A stretch of DNA of 64,000 nt from Sphingomonadales bacterium (GTDB lineage Bacteria; Pseudomonadota; Alphaproteobacteria; Sphingomonadales; Sphingomonadaceae): the NCBI GenBank assembly GCA_016704425.1, contig JADJAC010000008.1, positions 1 through 64,000 of the forward strand. Reading direction: 5' to 3'. This document shows, in pieces, positions 52,817-62,841 of the stretch. A program made the position numbers and the translations under genes. The notes beneath the pieces are model-generated. The model was not told the origin of the DNA, ran no database searches, and worked only from the letters and a program-made list of their open reading frames with translations. Positions within the stretch are counted from its first letter, which is position 1. Each line of letters begins with the position of its first letter.

Positions 52817-53802
52817 GGCATTGTGATGACCGCTCGACCAATGATATTTCGGGCTTCCAATGCTCGAAGCGCGTCTGTCGTGTTTTCCAGTTTGAACGTC
52901 TGGGAAATGTGAGGCCGCATTGCGCCCGATGCCGCCAGACCGTGCAACGCCGCTTGGGTGCGTTTGGCAAGATCAGGGTCGCGCCGGCTTGCTTCTCCGG
53001 CACGCAGGCCGATCAGGCTATAGCCCTTGATGAGCGCATGGTTTGCCGGAAAACTGGGGATTTCGCCGCTTGCAAAGCCCACGATGAGGAAGCGGCCGCC
53101 CCAGGCGATTGCCCGCGTGGCCTTGATCGAAAGCGCCCCCCCGACAGGATCGAAAACAACATTCACGCCGTTGCCTCCCGTCAGCGACTTAACTTGGCCG
53201 GGCAGGTCCTCTGCGGCAGGATCGAGAGCATGATCCGCGCCCGCCGCCAGAATTGCGTCGCGTTTGGATTGGGTTGAACCAGTGCCGACAACTGTTGCAC
53301 CGAAATGCTTGGCGAGCTTGATGGCCGCCATGCCAACACCGCCGCTGGCGCCCAGGATCAGTGCAGTTTCACCCGCTTGCAGTCCGGCCTTGTCATGAAG
53401 GGCATGCCATGCCGTAACTGCAGCACTTCGCCAACAGGATCCTTCCTCGAAGCTCAATGCCGGCGGAAGCAGCATGACTGCGCTTGAAGGAACGACCAGC
53501 TGTTCGGCAAAACAGCTGCCCTTCGCGCCAGCCGTCACGCGGTCCCCAACCTTTACGGCGGCCACCTCGGCGCCAGTCTCGATCACTTCGCCAGCTATTT
53601 CCATGCCCGGAATGAATGGTGGATCCGGGCGGAACTGGTACTTGCCGTAAGTCATCAGCAGGTCCGGGAAATTGACGCCAGCTGCTCGCGTGGCGATCCG
53701 AACTTCGTCCCGGGCGAGGGGGACAGATGCGCGGTCCTGAATCTGAATGGAATCAGGGCCAGTCAGTGCAGTGCAGACAGCGGCGCGATACGGTCCACTC
53801 AT
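52813..53802 (-). CDS. NADPH:quinone oxidoreductase-type zinc-independent alcohol dehydrogenase
   Basis: 329 residues from ATG 53802 preceded by GGGAGAAG. It is a medium-chain reductase without the structural zinc Cys. Markers: GVNFPDLLMTYGKYQFRPDPPFIPGMEIAGEV, AVTAWHALHDKAGL, and the Rossmann motif ALILGASGGVGMAAIKLAKHFGA. It probably reduces quinones or enoyl substrates with NADPH. It overlaps the rarA stop by four bases and the next gene by four bases, so rarA, this gene and the hypothetical protein are one operon. Confidence 0.9.
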   Translation of the reverse strand: MSGPYRAAVCTALTGPDSIQIQDRASVPLARDEVRIATRAAGVNFPDLLMTYGKYQFRPDPPFIPGMEIAGEVIETGAEVAAVKVGDRVTAGAKGSCFAEQLVVPSSAVMLLPPALSFEEGSCWRSAAVTAWHALHDKAGLQAGETALILGASGGVGMAAIKLAKHFGATVVGTGSTQSKRDAILAAGADHALDPAAEDLPGQVKSLTGGNGVNVVFDPVGGALSIKATRAIAWGGRFLIVGFASGEIPSFPANHALIKGYSLIGLRAGEASRRDPDLAKRTQAALHGLAASGAMRPHISQTFKLENTTDALRALEARNIIGRAVITMP

Positions 53803-55115
53803 GCGTTCTTCTCCCGCCTCAGCCGGTCCCAATAGGCAATACGCTCGGCAATCTTTGCTTCGAAACCGCGTTCAACGGGGGTGTAGAATGTCTGTGGCTT
53901 CATGTCGTCTGGCCAAAAGTTTGCACCACTGAAGCCATCCTGTGCGTCATGGTCGTATGTATAGCCTTTGCCATAGCCAATATCCTTCATCAGGCGCGTT
54001 GGTGCATTCAGGATATTGGCGGGAGGCATGAGCGATCCTGTATCGCGTGCAGCCTTCCATGAAGACTTTTGCGCGACATAGGTGGCATTCGATTTGGGCG
54101 CTGTTGCCAGATACAGACACGCCTGAACAATGGCGAGTTCGCCTTCCGGGCTGCCAAGAAAGTCATAGGCGTCCTTCGCCGCGAGGCATTGGAGCAGCGC
54201 CTGCGGATCGGCAAGGCCGACATCTTCGCTCGCAAAGCGGACCAGGCGGCGCAGGACATAAAGCGGCTCTTCTCCCGCTACGAGCATTCTGGCGAGGTAG
54301 TAGAGGGCAGCCTGCGGATCGGAGCCTCGCAGCGCCTTGTGGAGGGCCGATATGAGATTGTAATGCCCTTCGCGATCCTTGTCATACACTGGCATTCGGC
54401 GATGAAGCAGGTCCGACAGTGTCGCAGGGGTCAGTGGTTCCGGAACGGCAATTGAAAACAGAGTTTCAACCTGATTGAGCAGGAATCGCCCGTCTCCATC
54501 AGCACTGGCGATCAGGGCGGCGCGAGCCTCCGTCGTCAGGGGGAGGGGACGCTGCTCGAGCGCTTCAGCCCGCGCCAGCAGCGATTCGAGGGCAATGGCG
54601 TCAAGACGATGCAGAATCAGGACCTGTGCGCGGCTAAGCAGCGCGGCATTCAGCTCGAAGCTCGGGTTTTCCGTGGTCGCACCGACCAGTGTAATCGTGC
54701 CATCTTCGACAAAGGGCAGAAAACTGTCCTGTTGCGAACGATTGAAACGATGAATTTCATCAACGAAGAGCAAAGTGCGTTGGCCTGCCAAGGCATGCTC
54801 GCGAGCCGAAGCAAAAAGCTTCTTCAGGTCTGCAACGCCCGACAGGACCGCGGAAACGGCTTCGAAGCGGAGCCCGACTGCATCGGCGAGGAGGCGGGCC
54901 ATTGTCGTCTTGCCCGTGCCGGGCGGACCCCACAAGATGATTGAGGCGAGTTTTCCCGCTGCAACCATGCGTCCGATTGCGCCTTCCGGTCCGGTCAGAT
55001 GGTCTTGACCGACAATTTCGCTCAATTCGCGGGGGCGAAGTCTTTCGGCCAAAGGAACGCCGTTCAATGACTCCTCGGCCAAAATGGGAACAGCGCTGGG
55101 AAACAGGTCGGTCAT
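53799..55115 (-). CDS. rarA: Replication-associated recombination protein RarA (MgsA)
   Basis: 438 residues, a AAA+ clamp-loader-like ATPase that acts at stalled replication forks. Markers: PLAERLRPRELSEIVGQDHL, Walker A LWGPPGTGKTTMARL, Walker B LLFVDEIHRFNRSQQDSFLPFVEDG, sensor 1 GATTENPSFELNAALLSRAQV, and the tetramerisation domain ending PDDMKPQTFYTPVERGFE. The first gene of the minus-strand operon. A PadR gene is transcribed divergently from about 100 bp upstream. Confidence 0.95.
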   Translation of the reverse strand: MTDLFPSAVPILAEESLNGVPLAERLRPRELSEIVGQDHLTGPEGAIGRMVAAGKLASIILWGPPGTGKTTMARLLADAVGLRFEAVSAVLSGVADLKKLFASAREHALAGQRTLLFVDEIHRFNRSQQDSFLPFVEDGTITLVGATTENPSFELNAALLSRAQVLILHRLDAIALESLLARAEALEQRPLPLTTEARAALIASADGDGRFLLNQVETLFSIAVPEPLTPATLSDLLHRRMPVYDKDREGHYNLISALHKALRGSDPQAALYYLARMLVAGEEPLYVLRRLVRFASEDVGLADPQALLQCLAAKDAYDFLGSPEGELAIVQACLYLATAPKSNATYVAQKSSWKAARDTGSLMPPANILNAPTRLMKDIGYGKGYTYDHDAQDGFSGANFWPDDMKPQTFYTPVERGFEAKIAERIAYWDRLRREKNA

Positions 55116-55155
55116 GATGCTTCCTATAGCCGCTTGGTCGTCTTTGTGGAGCAGG

Positions 55156-55201
55156 TTGACAAAATATGTCTAAGATATATCGTAAGCCAATAATGAATAT
55201 C
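55156..55201 (+). promoter_or_regulatory. Promoter/operator region of padR
   Basis: TTGACA at 55156-55161 is followed by an AT-rich stretch with ATATGTC and the perfect palindrome GATATATC (55174-55181), typical of PadR autoregulatory sites. AAGGAG precedes the ATG at 55216 by eight bases. Confidence 0.5.
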
Positions 55202-55215
55202 ATAAGGAGAAAATC

Positions 55216-55791
55216 ATGTTCTATGCGAAAGCCATGCGGGCATGTGGTCCGCGCGGATTTTACGCAATCTGGGGGCACCACGGTCGCCACGGATTTGGTG
55301 GACGTCATGGCAGCGGAGAACGCGGAAGCCGGCGTCGCGTCTTCGATTCGGGAGAATTGAGGCTGGTCTTGCTCAAGCTCATCGAGGAAATTCCTCGGCA
55401 TGGTTATGATCTAATTCGAGAAATCGAAGATCGGACAGGCGGGGCCTATGTGCCCAGTCCCGGCGTCGTCTACCCGACGCTGACCTTGCTTCATGACATG
55501 GATCTGATCGAGGAGGAAAAATCTGATGGCGCACGCAAGCGGTTTTCGATCACTCAGGCCGGTGCGGTGCATCTGACCGAAAAGACCCAGGAGGTTGACG
55601 CTGCAATGGCGAAGCTGGCCGAAATGGGTGCACATCGTGAACGAACCGAAGGCATGCCGATCCGGCGCGCCATGGGGAACCTCCGTCAGGTCCTCCAGCA
55701 CCGCCTGGTGCGCGACGATGTGACGACGGAATTGCAATATGAGGTTGCGGCGTTGCTGGATGAGGTTTCGCAGAAGATCGAACGCCTCTGA
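55216..55791 (+). CDS. PadR-family regulator with Gly/His/Arg-rich N-terminus
   Basis: 191 residues. The first ~40 residues are rich in Gly, His and Arg (GHHGRHGFGGRHGSGERGSR), then the PadR winged helix GELRLVLLKLIEEIPRHGYDLIREIEDRTGG, YVPSPGVVYPTLTLLHDMDLI and FSITQAGAVHLTEK, and a C-terminal helix that probably dimerises. The His-rich tail could bind metal or DNA. Its target is not evident: the nearest genes are rarA (divergent) and a glycosyltransferase (convergent). Autoregulation is likely from the AT-rich dyad upstream. Confidence 0.88.
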   Translation: MFYAKAMRACGPRGFYAIWGHHGRHGFGGRHGSGERGSRRRVFDSGELRLVLLKLIEEIPRHGYDLIREIEDRTGGAYVPSPGVVYPTLTLLHDMDLIEEEKSDGARKRFSITQAGAVHLTEKTQEVDAAMAKLAEMGAHRERTEGMPIRRAMGNLRQVLQHRLVRDDVTTELQYEVAALLDEVSQKIERL

Positions 55792-55802
55792 ACGGGGCCG
55801 CG

Positions 55803-56963
55803 CTAGATCTGGCGTAACCTCGTTTGGCGAAGATAGGTGTCAACCAGAGTCTGGTTGACCCTGTCCCAGTCATAACGGGCACTGGCTGCAACACCTGCCT
55901 GACCATGTGCCTTGCGAAGCGCAGGATCGGTGCAATAGTCGCCAAGAGCATCTGCAAAGGTCGATACTGCGCCCGGCTTGATCAATCGTCCAGTCGCGCG
56001 GTCATCCACGATGTTTTCGCTACCCGTCGCCTTGGCCGCGACAACCGGAACGCCGCAAGCCATTGCTTCCAGCGTGACATTACCGAATGTTTCTGTAACC
56101 GAAGGGTTGAACAGGACATCCATCGATGCGACCGCACGACCCAGATCGTTTCCGCCTTGAAAGCCGGTGAAGACAGCTTCAGGGAGTCGACCCTGAAGCC
56201 AATCCCGGGCTGGACCGTCGCCAACGACCATCACCGAATGCCTGATCTGTCGTTTCTTGAGTGTATCGACGGCGTCCGAAAAGACGTCGAGGCCCTTTTC
56301 CATGACGAGCCGACCGAGAAATCCGATTACCGGGAGTTCGGGATCCAGTCCAACCGATTGACGCCAATCCAGATTTCGACGGCCCGGATTGAAAATTTCG
56401 CGATCTATGCCGCGCGTCCAGATGCCGATATTATAACTCATCCGCTGCTCACGCAGCACTTGAGCCATCGATTCAGATGGCGCCGCCACGGCGTCGCAAC
56501 GGCGATAAAAACGCCGCAGCATCGCTTCGATTGCCGGCTCCAGAAACGCAAGCCCGTAGTAGCGGGGATAAGTTTCAAAACGTGTGTGCATGGACGCGAC
56601 AACCGGAATGTTTCGCTTTCGTGCGTAGCTGACAGCGCGATGGCCCAGAAAATCGGGCGCTGAAACATGCACAAGATTAGGTGCAAAGGCTTCCAGGTCG
56701 CGTCGGACCGAACCCGGCAAGCCAAGCGCAAACCGATATTCCCCGCGCCCCCCCGGGAGTGGAAATGACGGCACACTCACAAGATCGCCAGTCGCCGGAA
56801 ATGCAGGTGTCGGCGTGGTTGCAGAGTAGACACGGACAGTTGCGCCCGATCGGAGCAAATATCCGACGAGCCTGTTGAGCGCCTGGTTCGCGCCGTCCAG
56901 GACGTAGTTATAGTTCCCGCTGAACAGGGCGATGCGAAGCGATGAAGCGTCCATCGGGCGCAT
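55803..56963 (-). CDS. GT4-family glycosyltransferase (mannosyltransferase-like)
   Basis: 386 residues with two GT-B Rossmann domains. Markers: IALFSGNYNYVLDGANQALNRLV (N-domain), LVHVSAPDFLGHRAV, HTRFETYPRYYG, DAVAAPSESMAQVLREQ, and the C-domain VIGFLGRLVMEKGLDVFSD with the EX7E element FNPSVTETFGNVTLEAMACG. It resembles GDP-mannose-dependent alpha-mannosyltransferases acting on lipids such as MgtA/PimB, also sulfolipid-type enzymes. Acceptor unknown. The neighbouring EEP-family gene is 16 bp upstream in the same direction. Confidence 0.88.
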   Translation of the reverse strand: MRPMDASSLRIALFSGNYNYVLDGANQALNRLVGYLLRSGATVRVYSATTPTPAFPATGDLVSVPSFPLPGGRGEYRFALGLPGSVRRDLEAFAPNLVHVSAPDFLGHRAVSYARKRNIPVVASMHTRFETYPRYYGLAFLEPAIEAMLRRFYRRCDAVAAPSESMAQVLREQRMSYNIGIWTRGIDREIFNPGRRNLDWRQSVGLDPELPVIGFLGRLVMEKGLDVFSDAVDTLKKRQIRHSVMVVGDGPARDWLQGRLPEAVFTGFQGGNDLGRAVASMDVLFNPSVTETFGNVTLEAMACGVPVVAAKATGSENIVDDRATGRLIKPGAVSTFADALGDYCTDPALRKAHGQAGVAASARYDWDRVNQTLVDTYLRQTRLRQI

Positions 56964-56979
56964 GTTAACGGATCACGGC

Positions 56980-57672
56980 TCAGAAAGCCAGTTCAGCCCA
57001 GACGGGCAAATGATCGGATGCCCGTTTCGCCTGTGCGGTATTGTGAGTGCCGGAACGAAGTATGCGCAAATCTTCTCCCACCATGATCCGGTCAAGACGC
57101 GCCACCGGGCGCTGAGAATGGAAGCTGGGACCGGTGAAGACGATGCGGTAATCATGGAGGAACTCGACAAGGCAGCCTCGGTGGCGCGCCCACTCGTTAA
57201 GGTCACCCATCAGGATTGTTGGCATTTTTTCAGGCCTCTGCAGCACGGCATCAAGAATCGCGCGCACCTGCCGCTTGCGCCACAGGCCGGAAAGATCGAG
57301 ATGCATCCCGACAATGCGCAAGTCCTGCTTGCCAACGCGGCACTCAACAAGGACGGCCCCTCGCGGTTCGAGAGAGGGGATATCAAGGGGCATGCAATCC
57401 AGCACCTTGATGTGTGAGCGAACCAGAATTGCATTGCCATGCCATCCGATGCCTTCTTGCCCTGTGCTGAATGGCACGGGTCGCAATTCGCCATGATTGT
57501 CCAGCAGTTCGAGCGGCAATGCCGACTTGCGCGCGCCGAAGCGGCGGTCAGCCTCCTGAAGGGCAATGATGTCTGGCTGTACCTCGTCAATGACCGACAA
57601 GATTCGTTCTGGTCGCCTCAAACGGTCAGTGCCGATGGCCTTTCGGATGTTGTAACTGGCAACCCGGATCAC
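56980..57672 (-). CDS. Endonuclease/exonuclease/phosphatase family hydrolase
   Basis: 230 residues, EEP (exonuclease III-like) fold: VASYNIRKAIG (Asn ligand), IIALQEADRRFG (Glu ligand), GMHLDLSG (His), ILMGDLNEW (Asp/Asn) and SDHLPVWAEL (Asp-His pair). All catalytic residues are present. Members with this short form hydrolyse phospholipids, sphingomyelin-type lipids or nucleic acids. It precedes a lipid-type glycosyltransferase gene by 16 bp, so a lipid substrate is plausible. No signal peptide is evident. Confidence 0.85.
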   Translation of the reverse strand: MIRVASYNIRKAIGTDRLRRPERILSVIDEVQPDIIALQEADRRFGARKSALPLELLDNHGELRPVPFSTGQEGIGWHGNAILVRSHIKVLDCMPLDIPSLEPRGAVLVECRVGKQDLRIVGMHLDLSGLWRKRQVRAILDAVLQRPEKMPTILMGDLNEWARHRGCLVEFLHDYRIVFTGPSFHSQRPVARLDRIMVGEDLRILRSGTHNTAQAKRASDHLPVWAELAF

Positions 57673-57693
57673 GCTGTTACGCTAGCGACTTCC

Positions 57694-60600
57694 TCAGCGA
57701 CGGCCAAGCCCGAGCGCAGAAAAGCTGTTCTGGTCGAATTTAAGCCTCACCGTGACGAATGGCCCACTCCGTGTATAGCGACTAGCTTCGAAATCGCGAT
57801 CATGAAATCCAACGACATTGTAGCCCACGGCTATGTAGGTGTTGTTCATTGGCGAAATGCCGATCGTCGGTCCTCCCGAACCTGCATAGGACCTCCCGCC
57901 CGGATTCTGCCTGACTGTGCCTGAGACGCCAACATCGACGAGCCTGCCAAGGTCGAAGCGGATATCTGCCCCGAACACATTGCTCCAGCCTTTGAGGTCA
58001 TCGGCTCCGAACCTGTCGAATACATAGCGCGTACCCCAGAAAGCCGAAACTTCGCTCCGGCCAAGATAGCTTCCGTCTTCACGTTTTTGGGTTGGTGACC
58101 AGTTCAGCGAAAAACTGTTGACTATGCGGCGTGAGGTCGCGTTGCCGTCGATGGTCAGCGGCGGCCCGCCGACCGGGCCGGGCATCCCGAAAACAGCCCC
58201 GCGGACGCGATCCTCGCGGAGTTCAAACTTCTCGAGAAATGCAAACCGGCTGTCATCGGGGCGATTGGCCCAGCTCAGGGCGATGGCGCGGGCGTCTGTC
58301 TGCAACCCGTTCTCTTGCGAAGCCCGGAACCAGGTCAGCGCGCCACCGAATGCGCGTCCTTCGCCAATCTGGCGCAAGCCAGACAATGTCAGGCCATAGC
58401 GGTTGCTCATTTCGCCATTGCGATACTCGGCGCGCCCGGCAAGGCTCCAGCGCTCGCCGCGATATGTGGCGCCAGCGGTGATAGCAGTGAAGTCCTCGCT
58501 CAACGCTCCGTCAGTGCCGATAAATCCACCAGACGCGACTGGATGCCGAGGGTTGAGTACACGTGCGGGATCAACGCCGCCCAGCGTCTTGTTGCCGTCG
58601 AGAGTCAGGTCCACAGTCAGCTTCGTGCTGACCGGCAAGGATTGGGACAGGCCATAGGCGGCAAAGCTGCGTGGCCCATATTCATTGGTTGATTGCTGGT
58701 TGGCGCTGGCGACAAGTCGACCCCCGATCCAGGGCTTCAGGTCAAAGCCAATGCGCGCTGTCCTTGCATTGATCACATCGCCATCTGCAATTTCATATCC
58801 GCCGACAAGCGTGACATTGTCCGTGACAGCATATCGTGCGGAAAACTTGTGACGTGCGGGGAAATCAATGCTCTCGTTCTTTCCGGCGACCGGCAATTCG
58901 GTTTGCGCATCGAGTTCGAGCTTGTTGTCCAGCAAGCGTTTGGTTGCTCCTAGTTGCACAACCGTCGAACTTGCGGAGCGGCCGTCGTCCAGCCTGTCGC
59001 TGGCGATTGTCAGTCCTGCTCGCAGGTCTAGGCCGTGAGTCCTGTATTCAGCCAGTGCACGACCTGCCGAGCGCTGCGCCGCGCTGCCAAGATAGTCTTC
59101 ATTCCACGCGCTCCCAGTGATCGAAAGGTCAGGTGTAATCCGAATTCTGCCGTCGAAGCCGAACTTGCGCGTGCCGCCTTCCGAAGCGTTTGTCTGGCCC
59201 ACGCCATACCCCGCTTCCTGTTCGCGGGCATAGGCAAGCAGATCAAGCTTTTTGCCATGATGTTCGGCTTCGATGAGCCAAGCGGTCGCCGTGCCGCTCG
59301 CGCCATTGGATGCTGTTCCGCGCGCGGAGGAGTCGCTTCCGGCGAACTCGGCGCGCACTTCTGTGGACGCATTGGGCGTAAAGCGCAGGTCCACGCCTGC
59401 CAAGTCGGTTCGAGCACTATCGCTTTCGTCATGGATCGCGGTCGCGCCCAGGGTCAGCGTCTTGGCGTCATTGCTCCAGCTTGCCCTGCTGCCAGTGTTC
59501 AGGACGCGTTGGCCAACCCCGTCAACTTCATAATCGATGACGATGAATTGTGGATCGAGCTGGCTGGAACGGCTGAGAATGGGCTCGCGGAAACGGAGCG
59601 TGCCGCCGACATAGTCAATGTCATAATCCATATGGCGCACAAGTGTTCGGCTCTCGACAATTTGGTCCGAGCGAAGCCGATCGCGCACCTCGATCACAAC
59701 ACGCTCTGAATTTGGCAACACATCTTGCGCACCAAGGGCATATGGCCCCGATAGGCCATTTCCCTGGATTTCCTCGCGCCGGTGACGATAGGGCGTGTCG
59801 GCGGCAAAGGCCGTCGCGCGAATATGGTCGTTGCCATATTCGGCTTTCACGCCATTGAATGCACGCTGATAGCGGGTCAGTTGCGGCTCGTTGATGCCCG
59901 TTTCATAGTCTCCGAACAGAGCGTAGAATTGCGGGCGTTCGAGCTTCAGATAGAGCTTGCGGACACTCGAGGCGTCGTAGCGTCGCTCGCTGCGATCGGC
60001 ATAGATTGTATAATAGGCCCCTGGATCGATCGTTCCGGCAAAGCGGGACTCGTCCTTCGCCTTGTCGCTGTCGTAAGCCAGCGTCATCAGCCATTTGCCC
60101 TTGATCCGCCCCTTTGCGTAAAGCGCCAGCCGAGCATCGCCATACCAATGTTCGCTACCTGCGCCGAGAGTTTCGGTGCGGCCATTCAAGGTATTGAAGC
60201 CGACAGTGCCTGCCGCAAAGCCGACAATCGTCCAGGGGCGTTTGCCCGGCGTCAGCCATGTCTGGATCGTCTGTTTGCGCGTGACGTCTCCGTCGCGGAA
60301 GGGCAGGGTGATCGAAAGCCCGCCGGACGCCGTCGTGGGTTCAAGCTCGACATAGGCAATGCCTTCGTCACCTTCGACGTGCCAGACTGGCCGTGCCCGC
60401 TCGAGCCCCGAGAGTTGGCGCGCTGCCTGCGCGTCGGCTTCGACTGCCGGATAGTATGGCGCAGGGAGAATGAAGTCTCCGACAAGTCCGCTACGCACAG
60501 GCCTTCCGGCGCGATCGGTCATGCGAAGCGCGAGGACCGGGCGCGTCACGCCGTCGGCGATCAGGATCGACTTTCCCCGGACAAGCTCTGCATGAAGCGC

Positions 60601-62781
60601 GCTGTTGGCATAATGCACCGTCTGTCGCAGCGTTTCGACAAGAACGCCGTTCTCATCCCGAATTTCGGCGGTAAAGGCCGTGTCGCCATCTTTCAGTTCG
60701 AGCGCGCGCCACTGGCTTACCGCCAGGCTCCCGACGCCATTTTTGCGGGATCCTTCGAACGCCAAATCGTCGACTGGCTTGCTGTCAACCAAAAGCCTCA
60801 CAGTCTGGCCGGGAAGATGCTTTATCACGACACGGGTCGCCTTCGTCCGGGGATTGTGGTCAGGCCCGGGGAACAGCCAGCCGATTTCGGGCATCTGGCC
60901 CGTGAACCAGTCACGGTCTGCCCCGGCAGCCTCCGCATCGCTTGGTGGTGCAAGGCGGCGCACAGCATTCGCCTGCAGGCGCGATGCATTGGGGCCGGTT
61001 GCCGTTCGGAAGTCTGCGCGCATCAGGGAACCGCCGCGGCCATCGACAAACCGCGAAATCGCGCTGCCTGCTGAGCGTGCATTCCTCGCGCAGTCGGTCG
61101 GCACCTGGTCCGAAGGCAAGGATGAGGGGTCGATCTGGACCACATGCATGCCGGGCAGAACGCCCTCGAAATGGTAGCGGCCCTCAATGTCGGTCACGGC
61201 ATAGCTGCCATCTTCGAGCATGACCCGGACGCCGGGAATGCCATTGGCTGCGCTCGGATCAACCGTGCAACCGCCATCGGTGATCCTGCCGATAATGGTC
61301 ATGCGATCCGTGATCCCGTCCCGCAGGATGCGCACCGAAGCATCTGCAATCGCGCTTTGCGCGCCACGATTGTCGCGAGCGCTGGCCTGATTGAGCGACA
61401 GGCCCGGCTTTGCGTCCGGACGAACTTCGAGGATGTAAGTGAGAATGCCGTTCCCGCTGCGTGAGAGGGGTGGCAGTTCGATTGTCAAACGGCGCCCGTC
61501 CGGTGTTGCCGAATAAGCCACCGTCGTTCCATTGTAGCGCACAGAATTCAATTTGAGCCGCATTTCGGCTGGCAAGGTATCGGTCACGGTAATTGCGCCC
61601 GTGCCGCGCCCTGCATCGCCATTCTGGACAATGATGCGGTACTGAACCGGATCACCCGGGACAGCTGTCGGGCTTGAGGCGGATTTGCGCAGGATGATTG
61701 TGCCACCCGGCCTGTCCGCAGGTATGTCTATGCGCACCGGTGCCGGCGTGCTGAGCGTAAAGACGCTGCCGTAGGACGCGGCTGACACGGCGAATGGCTG
61801 ACCATCTGGACGGCGCAAGCCCGCCAGATCGGCGGGCGTCGATGTTGACGGTACTGTATAGGGCTGGGGCGGCTGGACCAGCAGGCGGTAATTCCCCGGC
61901 CGCGCGAAGGGGAACCGATAGTCGCCGGGCGGGAAGACATAGGTGTTTCCGCCCCCGTCGGTGACGGTCGATCCGGTTACAATTGTCGCGGGGAAGCTCG
62001 AGATTCCGTCATCACCGAAGACTTGCGCCGGTTGCCCCGTATCCGCGTCTATCAAGGTTACAGTTGCACCGGCGACTGCAGCTCCGTCGCCGCTATCGAA
62101 GACCATCCCGAATGGATCGATCAGGACATCGACGACAGAACTCGCAAGCACCGTTCCCAGCGTGGGGCGCACGCTCGTCAGTGTGAACTGCGACCCCGGC
62201 GAAACCGTGAGCACGCAATCTCCCGGGACTGGCGTTGCCGGATTCGCGGAAGTCTGGACCAATCCCACGAAACGGCCGGTATTCGGCCCGTCTTCGGTCA
62301 GTGTAAGGGTTTCAGAGTCCCCGGCTGGTGTCTGGAGCTCAACAGCGATTGTATCAACAGCAGTGGTACTGAGATTGTCGCCGGCAGAATCGATTGCGAC
62401 GACCATCGGTGCCCCGGCATGTATCTGGCCGGATTGCAGGACAGAAGCCGGTGTCAAGCCGATGCCGGAAAATGCACCACCAAGTGCGACGGGGACAGGT
62501 CCGGCGCTGCCTTGGCAGAGAGTTGTAGGGACATTGAGCAATTGCGAGCCGGGCGCGCCCTGTAGCTGGTAGAGGGTCAGGGTTGTTGGCGTCGGCGGTG
62601 GTTGCTCGACAACGAGGTTGACCGGGTTCGAGTTGCGCACGACGCGGTTTGGCCCGGCATCCCATTGGATCGTTGCGATATTTGAAATGATCTGGGCGCG
62701 CGCTTCCGTCGCCGGCATGCCGAGGAGGAGTGCCGCCAGGCCAATCAGGAAGGCCAGAATATGGTTAATATCACTCCGCAT
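57694..62781 (-). CDS. Giant outer-membrane protein: DUF11/carboxypeptidase-regulatory-like domains with C-terminal beta-barrel
   Basis: 1695 residues. The signal peptide (ILAFLIGLAALLLGMPATEARA) is followed by IISNIATIQWDAG and a surface region of Ig-like folds. A DUF11 repeat at about residues 370-490 (TIILRKSASSPTAVPGDPVQYRIIV, GAITVTDTLP) is followed by a CarboxypepD_reg/SdrD-like repeat at ~520-560 (IPGVRVMLEDGSYAVTDIEGRYHFEGVLPG). From about residue 880 alternating beta strands with aromatic ends suggest a large barrel. It lies 60 bp after a smaller DUF11 protein gene and is probably co-transcribed with it. The role is unknown. Confidence 0.82.
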   Translation of the reverse strand: MRSDINHILAFLIGLAALLLGMPATEARAQIISNIATIQWDAGPNRVVRNSNPVNLVVEQPPPTPTTLTLYQLQGAPGSQLLNVPTTLCQGSAGPVPVALGGAFSGIGLTPASVLQSGQIHAGAPMVVAIDSAGDNLSTTAVDTIAVELQTPAGDSETLTLTEDGPNTGRFVGLVQTSANPATPVPGDCVLTVSPGSQFTLTSVRPTLGTVLASSVVDVLIDPFGMVFDSGDGAAVAGATVTLIDADTGQPAQVFGDDGISSFPATIVTGSTVTDGGGNTYVFPPGDYRFPFARPGNYRLLVQPPQPYTVPSTSTPADLAGLRRPDGQPFAVSAASYGSVFTLSTPAPVRIDIPADRPGGTIILRKSASSPTAVPGDPVQYRIIVQNGDAGRGTGAITVTDTLPAEMRLKLNSVRYNGTTVAYSATPDGRRLTIELPPLSRSGNGILTYILEVRPDAKPGLSLNQASARDNRGAQSAIADASVRILRDGITDRMTIIGRITDGGCTVDPSAANGIPGVRVMLEDGSYAVTDIEGRYHFEGVLPGMHVVQIDPSSLPSDQVPTDCARNARSAGSAISRFVDGRGGSLMRADFRTATGPNASRLQANAVRRLAPPSDAEAAGADRDWFTGQMPEIGWLFPGPDHNPRTKATRVVIKHLPGQTVRLLVDSKPVDDLAFEGSRKNGVGSLAVSQWRALELKDGDTAFTAEIRDENGVLVETLRQTVHYANSALHAELVRGKSILIADGVTRPVLALRMTDRAGRPVRSGLVGDFILPAPYYPAVEADAQAARQLSGLERARPVWHVEGDEGIAYVELEPTTASGGLSITLPFRDGDVTRKQTIQTWLTPGKRPWTIVGFAAGTVGFNTLNGRTETLGAGSEHWYGDARLALYAKGRIKGKWLMTLAYDSDKAKDESRFAGTIDPGAYYTIYADRSERRYDASSVRKLYLKLERPQFYALFGDYETGINEPQLTRYQRAFNGVKAEYGNDHIRATAFAADTPYRHRREEIQGNGLSGPYALGAQDVLPNSERVVIEVRDRLRSDQIVESRTLVRHMDYDIDYVGGTLRFREPILSRSSQLDPQFIVIDYEVDGVGQRVLNTGSRASWSNDAKTLTLGATAIHDESDSARTDLAGVDLRFTPNASTEVRAEFAGSDSSARGTASNGASGTATAWLIEAEHHGKKLDLLAYAREQEAGYGVGQTNASEGGTRKFGFDGRIRITPDLSITGSAWNEDYLGSAAQRSAGRALAEYRTHGLDLRAGLTIASDRLDDGRSASSTVVQLGATKRLLDNKLELDAQTELPVAGKNESIDFPARHKFSARYAVTDNVTLVGGYEIADGDVINARTARIGFDLKPWIGGRLVASANQQSTNEYGPRSFAAYGLSQSLPVSTKLTVDLTLDGNKTLGGVDPARVLNPRHPVASGGFIGTDGALSEDFTAITAGATYRGERWSLAGRAEYRNGEMSNRYGLTLSGLRQIGEGRAFGGALTWFRASQENGLQTDARAIALSWANRPDDSRFAFLEKFELREDRVRGAVFGMPGPVGGPPLTIDGNATSRRIVNSFSLNWSPTQKREDGSYLGRSEVSAFWGTRYVFDRFGADDLKGWSNVFGADIRFDLGRLVDVGVSGTVRQNPGGRSYAGSGGPTIGISPMNNTYIAVGYNVVGFHDRDFEASRYTRSGPFVTVRLKFDQNSFSALGLGRR

Positions 62782-62841
62782 CGGATTGCAGGTCGGCCGG
62801 AGATGGCGAATTCCGCGATCTCCGGCGAGCTGCAGCCCCGC

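Noticed and set aside
59782..61074. 430-residue open frame on the plus strand
   Set aside because: It is antisense to the giant DUF11/barrel gene, has no family resemblance and follows from the codon bias of the opposite strand.
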